Source: Hylemonella sp. (GTDB lineage: Bacteria > Pseudomonadota > Gammaproteobacteria > Burkholderiales > Burkholderiaceae_C). Taken from it: a stretch of 64,000 nucleotides of DNA. The notes below the pieces were generated by a model. It saw nothing but the letters and a program-made list of their open reading frames with translations. It was not told where the DNA came from and searched no databases. The stretch is taken from contig NZ_JAPZSV010000003.1 in NCBI RefSeq assembly GCF_027532185.1, positions 930,001 through 994,000 of the forward strand, read 5' to 3'. The position numbers and the translations under genes were made by a program. This document shows positions 59,518-64,000 of the stretch, piece after piece (within the stretch, counting starts at the first letter, position 1; every line of letters starts with the position of its first letter).

Positions 59518-60423
59518 TCACCCGCGCTTGTTGAGGACGGCCGTGGCCACACGCGAGTTGGGCTTGCGGCCCAGCGCGGCACTGATATACACGCCTGCAT
59601 CCACCAGTTTGTCGAGGTCGATCCCGGTGTCGATGCCCAAGCCTTGCAACAGATAGACCAGATCCTCCGTCGCCACATTGCCGGTGGCGCCCTTGGCATA
59701 AGGGCAGCCGCCCAGACCCGCTGAGGAGGACTGGAAGTTCCACACCCCCATCTCGAGTGCGGCATAGGCGTTGGAGAGGGCCTGCCCATAGGTGTCGTGG
59801 AAATGGCCCGAGACGTGATCGATGTCGAAGTGCGCCAGCGTGGCCTCGATGGCACGCTGCACCTTGAGCGGCGTGCCCACACCGATGGTGTCGGCCACGT
59901 CCACGCGCTGCACGCCGATGTCCTTCATCAGCCCGGCCAGCATGCCCACGCGCGCGGGCGCCACCTCCCCCTCATACGGGCAGCCCACGGTGCAGCTCAT
60001 GGCGCCGCGCACACGGATGCCGGCCGCCAGCGCCGCCTCGACCACGGGGGCGAAACGCTCGATGCTTTCGGCGATCGAGCAGTTGATGTTCTTCTGGCTG
60101 AAGGCCTCGCTGGCCGCACCGAAGACCACGATCTCGTCGGGCTTGGACAGCACGGCCGTTTCCCAACCCTTGAGGTTGGGCACCAGCACCGAGTAGCGCA
60201 CCCCCGGCTGGCGGGCGATGCCGGCCATGACCTCGGCGTTGTCGCCCATCTGCGGCACCCACTTGGGTGACACAAAGCTGGTGACCTCGATCTCCGTCAG
60301 GCCCGCCTCCTGCAGGCGCTGCACGAGCTCGATCTTCACGGCTGCGGGCACGGGCTGCTTCTCGTTCTGCAGGCCGTCGCGCGGGCCGACATCGATGATC
60401 TGGACGCGGGTCGGGAAATTCAT
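59518..60423 (-). CDS. mvaB: Hydroxymethylglutaryl-CoA lyase
   Basis: 301-residue DRE-TIM metallolyase. VGPRDGLQNEKQPVP carries the metal/catalytic Arg-Asp pair, HFHDTYGQALSNA the metal-binding HxH, and GLGGCPYAKGATGNVATED the signature with catalytic Cys. It cleaves HMG-CoA to acetyl-CoA and acetoacetate, the last step of leucine breakdown. It is one base after ghrA on the same strand, in a block with the mccA-type carboxylase. Confidence 0.95.
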   Translation of the reverse strand: MNFPTRVQIIDVGPRDGLQNEKQPVPAAVKIELVQRLQEAGLTEIEVTSFVSPKWVPQMGDNAEVMAGIARQPGVRYSVLVPNLKGWETAVLSKPDEIVVFGAASEAFSQKNINCSIAESIERFAPVVEAALAAGIRVRGAMSCTVGCPYEGEVAPARVGMLAGLMKDIGVQRVDVADTIGVGTPLKVQRAIEATLAHFDIDHVSGHFHDTYGQALSNAYAALEMGVWNFQSSSAGLGGCPYAKGATGNVATEDLVYLLQGLGIDTGIDLDKLVDAGVYISAALGRKPNSRVATAVLNKRG

Positions 60424-60424
60424 G

Positions 60425-61345
60425 TCAGTAGCCTTTGGCGGGGTCCACGATACCCGCAATCGTTTCGCCACGCTCCAGCCGGGCGATCTTGCTCGCGATC
60501 TGCGCCACACTCTCGTCGCGCAGGGTGCGTGCCGCCGTGTGCGGGGTGAGGGTGATCTTCGGGTGGCGCCAGAAGGGATGACCGGCCGGCAGAGGCTCCT
60601 GCTGGAACACATCCAGCGCCGCGCCGGCCAGCTGGCCGCTGTCGAGCAGAGGGATCAGGTCATCCTCGACCAGATGGGCGCCGCGCGCCACATTGATCAC
60701 ATAGGCCCCCGGCCGCAGCAGGGAAAGCGTCTGGCGGTTCATGATGCCCCGGGTCTCGTCCGTCAGCGGCAGCAGGCAGACCAGCACACGTGTTTCAGCC
60801 AGAAAGTCATCGAGTTGTTCCAGCCCCGCGTAACAACGCACACCCGGCACGTCCTTGGCGCTGCGGCTCCAGCCCAGCACCGGAAACTCGAAGGCCTGCA
60901 CCGCGCGCGCCACGCGCTGGCCCAGCACGCCCAGACCCATGATGCCGACAGGAAAGTCCTCACGCAGACGCGGCTTGCGGAAGGACCATTTGCCCTGCGC
61001 CACATCGGCGTCATACCCATCGAACTCGCGGAAATGGCGGATCAGCGCATGCAGCACGTACTCGGCCATCTGCACCGACATGCCAGCGTCGTCCAGGCGC
61101 ACGAGCTTGGTCGCGGTCGAAAAACGGAGTTGCGTCAGCGCGTCCACGCCCGCGCCCAGGTTGAACAGAGCCTTGAGCTGCGGCTGCTCGTCGAGGAATT
61201 GCTGCGGCGGCGCCCAGACCACGGCGTAGTCGCCCGGTGCCGCACCGGGAGTCCAGGCCTCGATGCTGGCTTGCGGCAACGCGGCGCGCAGCGCCGCGAG
61301 CCAGGGCTCGGGTTTGAAATCGGTGCCGCAGAAATAGATCTTCAT
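60425..61345 (-). CDS. ghrA: Glyoxylate/hydroxypyruvate reductase A-type dehydrogenase
   Basis: 306-residue D-2-hydroxyacid dehydrogenase. NAD(P) motif VGIMGLGVLGQRVARAV, then the SRS segment GWSRSAKDV typical of the NADPH-using GhrA group. INVARGAHLVEDDLI carries the substrate Arg and LTPHTAARTL the catalytic His. The N-terminus MKIYFCGTDFKPEPWLAAL also fits GhrA. It reduces glyoxylate and hydroxypyruvate. Downstream mvaB begins one base after its stop. Confidence 0.92.
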   Translation of the reverse strand: MKIYFCGTDFKPEPWLAALRAALPQASIEAWTPGAAPGDYAVVWAPPQQFLDEQPQLKALFNLGAGVDALTQLRFSTATKLVRLDDAGMSVQMAEYVLHALIRHFREFDGYDADVAQGKWSFRKPRLREDFPVGIMGLGVLGQRVARAVQAFEFPVLGWSRSAKDVPGVRCYAGLEQLDDFLAETRVLVCLLPLTDETRGIMNRQTLSLLRPGAYVINVARGAHLVEDDLIPLLDSGQLAGAALDVFQQEPLPAGHPFWRHPKITLTPHTAARTLRDESVAQIASKIARLERGETIAGIVDPAKGY

Positions 61346-61380
61346 GCGCGGAGCTTAACGGGGCGGGATCGGGCGGGCGG

Positions 61381-63384
<2,004 letters not shown>

Positions 63385-63497
63385 GCCGTGCCTCCATCGC
63401 GGTGAAACCGCCTGCGTGCGCTGCGCGCACCAAGCCATTGAGCTGCGCTGCTGCGCGGTGATGCCGCTGGTCACCGCGATTGGCAATCAGGATCTTC

Positions 63498-64000
63498 TTA
63501 AACATCGGTCTTCACCTTTCCGAGGTCCAGGTAGGCGGCGGCGGCCGCAGCGGTGGGCTGATCCAGCCGTGGGATGCGACCCAACAGCGGCGCATCCAGA
63601 CGGGCCGCGATGGCTTCCACATTGCCGTTCGCATGCTCCATGGCCGGGTCCGCTGTGTTGGCCACCCAGCCCACGAGCTTGAGGCCGCGCGCGGCAATGG
63701 CCTCGGCCGTCAACAGGGCGTGGTTGATACAGCCCAGGCGCAGGCCGACGACGAGGATGACGGGCAGGCCCAGCTGGCGCGCCAGGTCCGAGGTGTCGTA
63801 GCTGTTGGTCAGCGGCACGCGCCAGCCGCCCACGCCTTCGACCACCACAGCCTCGGCCTGCGCGCGTACCTTTTCGTAGGCCGCGACGATGCGGCGCGGC
63901 TCGATGGGCTGGAACTCCAGCGCCGCGGCAATGTGCGGCGCGGCCGGGGTGCGGAAGAGATAGGGCGTGGTCAGTTCGCGCGGCAGCTTGAGCGGCGCGG
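63498..64000 (-). CDS. bioD: Dethiobiotin synthetase (N-terminus beyond window)
   Basis: The frame enters at the right edge and ends at TAA 63498 with LDLGKVKTDV, about 167 residues. Visible: KLPRELTTPYLFRTPAAPHIAA, the EGVGGWRVPLTNSYDTSDLARQLGLPVILVVGLRLGCINHALLTAEA motif block of BioD, and GWVANTADPAM. BioD forms the ureido ring of biotin. The ATP P-loop lies outside the window. Its stop falls within the second copy of the mccA start repeat, showing that the two genes once overlapped or were rearranged here. Confidence 0.93.
   Translation of the reverse strand, partial: APLKLPRELTTPYLFRTPAAPHIAAALEFQPIEPRRIVAAYEKVRAQAEAVVVEGVGGWRVPLTNSYDTSDLARQLGLPVILVVGLRLGCINHALLTAEAIAARGLKLVGWVANTADPAMEHANGNVEAIAARLDAPLLGRIPRLDQPTAAAAAAYLDLGKVKTDV

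Overview
High-GC chromosomal DNA of a betaproteobacterium, most probably a Burkholderiales member close to Comamonadaceae. This rests on gene content and order: pilGHIJ-chpA beside rubredoxin, thiD and hemL; dusB-fis; a tctCBA/tctDE cluster; an S-adenosylhomocysteine (SAH) riboswitch in front of ahcY; and several tripartite-tricarboxylate or orphan substrate-binding proteins. Coding density is very high and no gene-free stretch exceeds 300 bases. I see no tRNA, rRNA, insertion sequence, prophage or CRISPR array. The window is core chromosome with some accessory signalling and repair genes.

Layout. 1-5911 (minus): Pil-Chp chemosensory operon for type IV pili (pilG, pilH, pilI, pilJ, chpA; chpA runs off the left edge). 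5974-8470: rubredoxin, a ThiD-like kinase and hemL. 8538-11543 (minus): purH, fis, dusB. 11689-17425: a DedA/YqaA-type membrane protein, then a tricarboxylate transport locus (tctC-tctB-tctA minus, divergent from the tctD-tctE two-component pair). 17447-23803: ychF, a MOSC protein, a UbiH-type monooxygenase, dsbC, an M61 peptidase and an unassigned small protein. 23925-28167: tyrS, divergent from an M23 peptidase and anmK (both cell-wall related), then erpA. 28278-30366 (minus): bactofilin, a DUF6776-type membrane protein, rpsI, rplM. 30553-33846 (minus): two tandem transmembrane Ser/Thr kinases. 33899-35704: rlmJ and an EamA transporter. 35712-39311 (minus): metF, tlyA, ahcY with an SAH riboswitch. 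39359-44451: nitronate monooxygenase, prfC, a Cys-rich secreted protein, an alpha/beta hydrolase, a HAD phosphatase. 44457-48149 (minus): a DUF4399 protein and a 904-residue fusion of polysaccharide deacetylase, caspase-like peptidase, EF-hand loop and TPRs. 48360-54095 (minus): a double-length UvrA. 54228-58471: two tandem amino-acid-type binding proteins, a 49-residue membrane peptide, an MHS-type MFS transporter. 58653-64000 (minus): HCCA isomerase, DUF1289 protein, HMG-CoA lyase, GhrA-type dehydrogenase, methylcrotonyl-CoA carboxylase biotin subunit and bioD (cut by the right edge), a block consistent with leucine/acyl catabolism plus biotin supply.

The least ordinary items are the deacetylase-caspase-TPR fusion, the twin kinases sharing a predicted periplasmic C-x10-C-x4-C-x10-C tail, the tandem-duplicated UvrA with one degenerate zinc finger, a 35-bp duplication of the mccA start at the end of bioD, a terminator-like hairpin in the dusB-fis leader, and GC-rich repeats that begin at the stop codons of dusB and tctC. 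All assignments are from reading the sequence; no database search was run.
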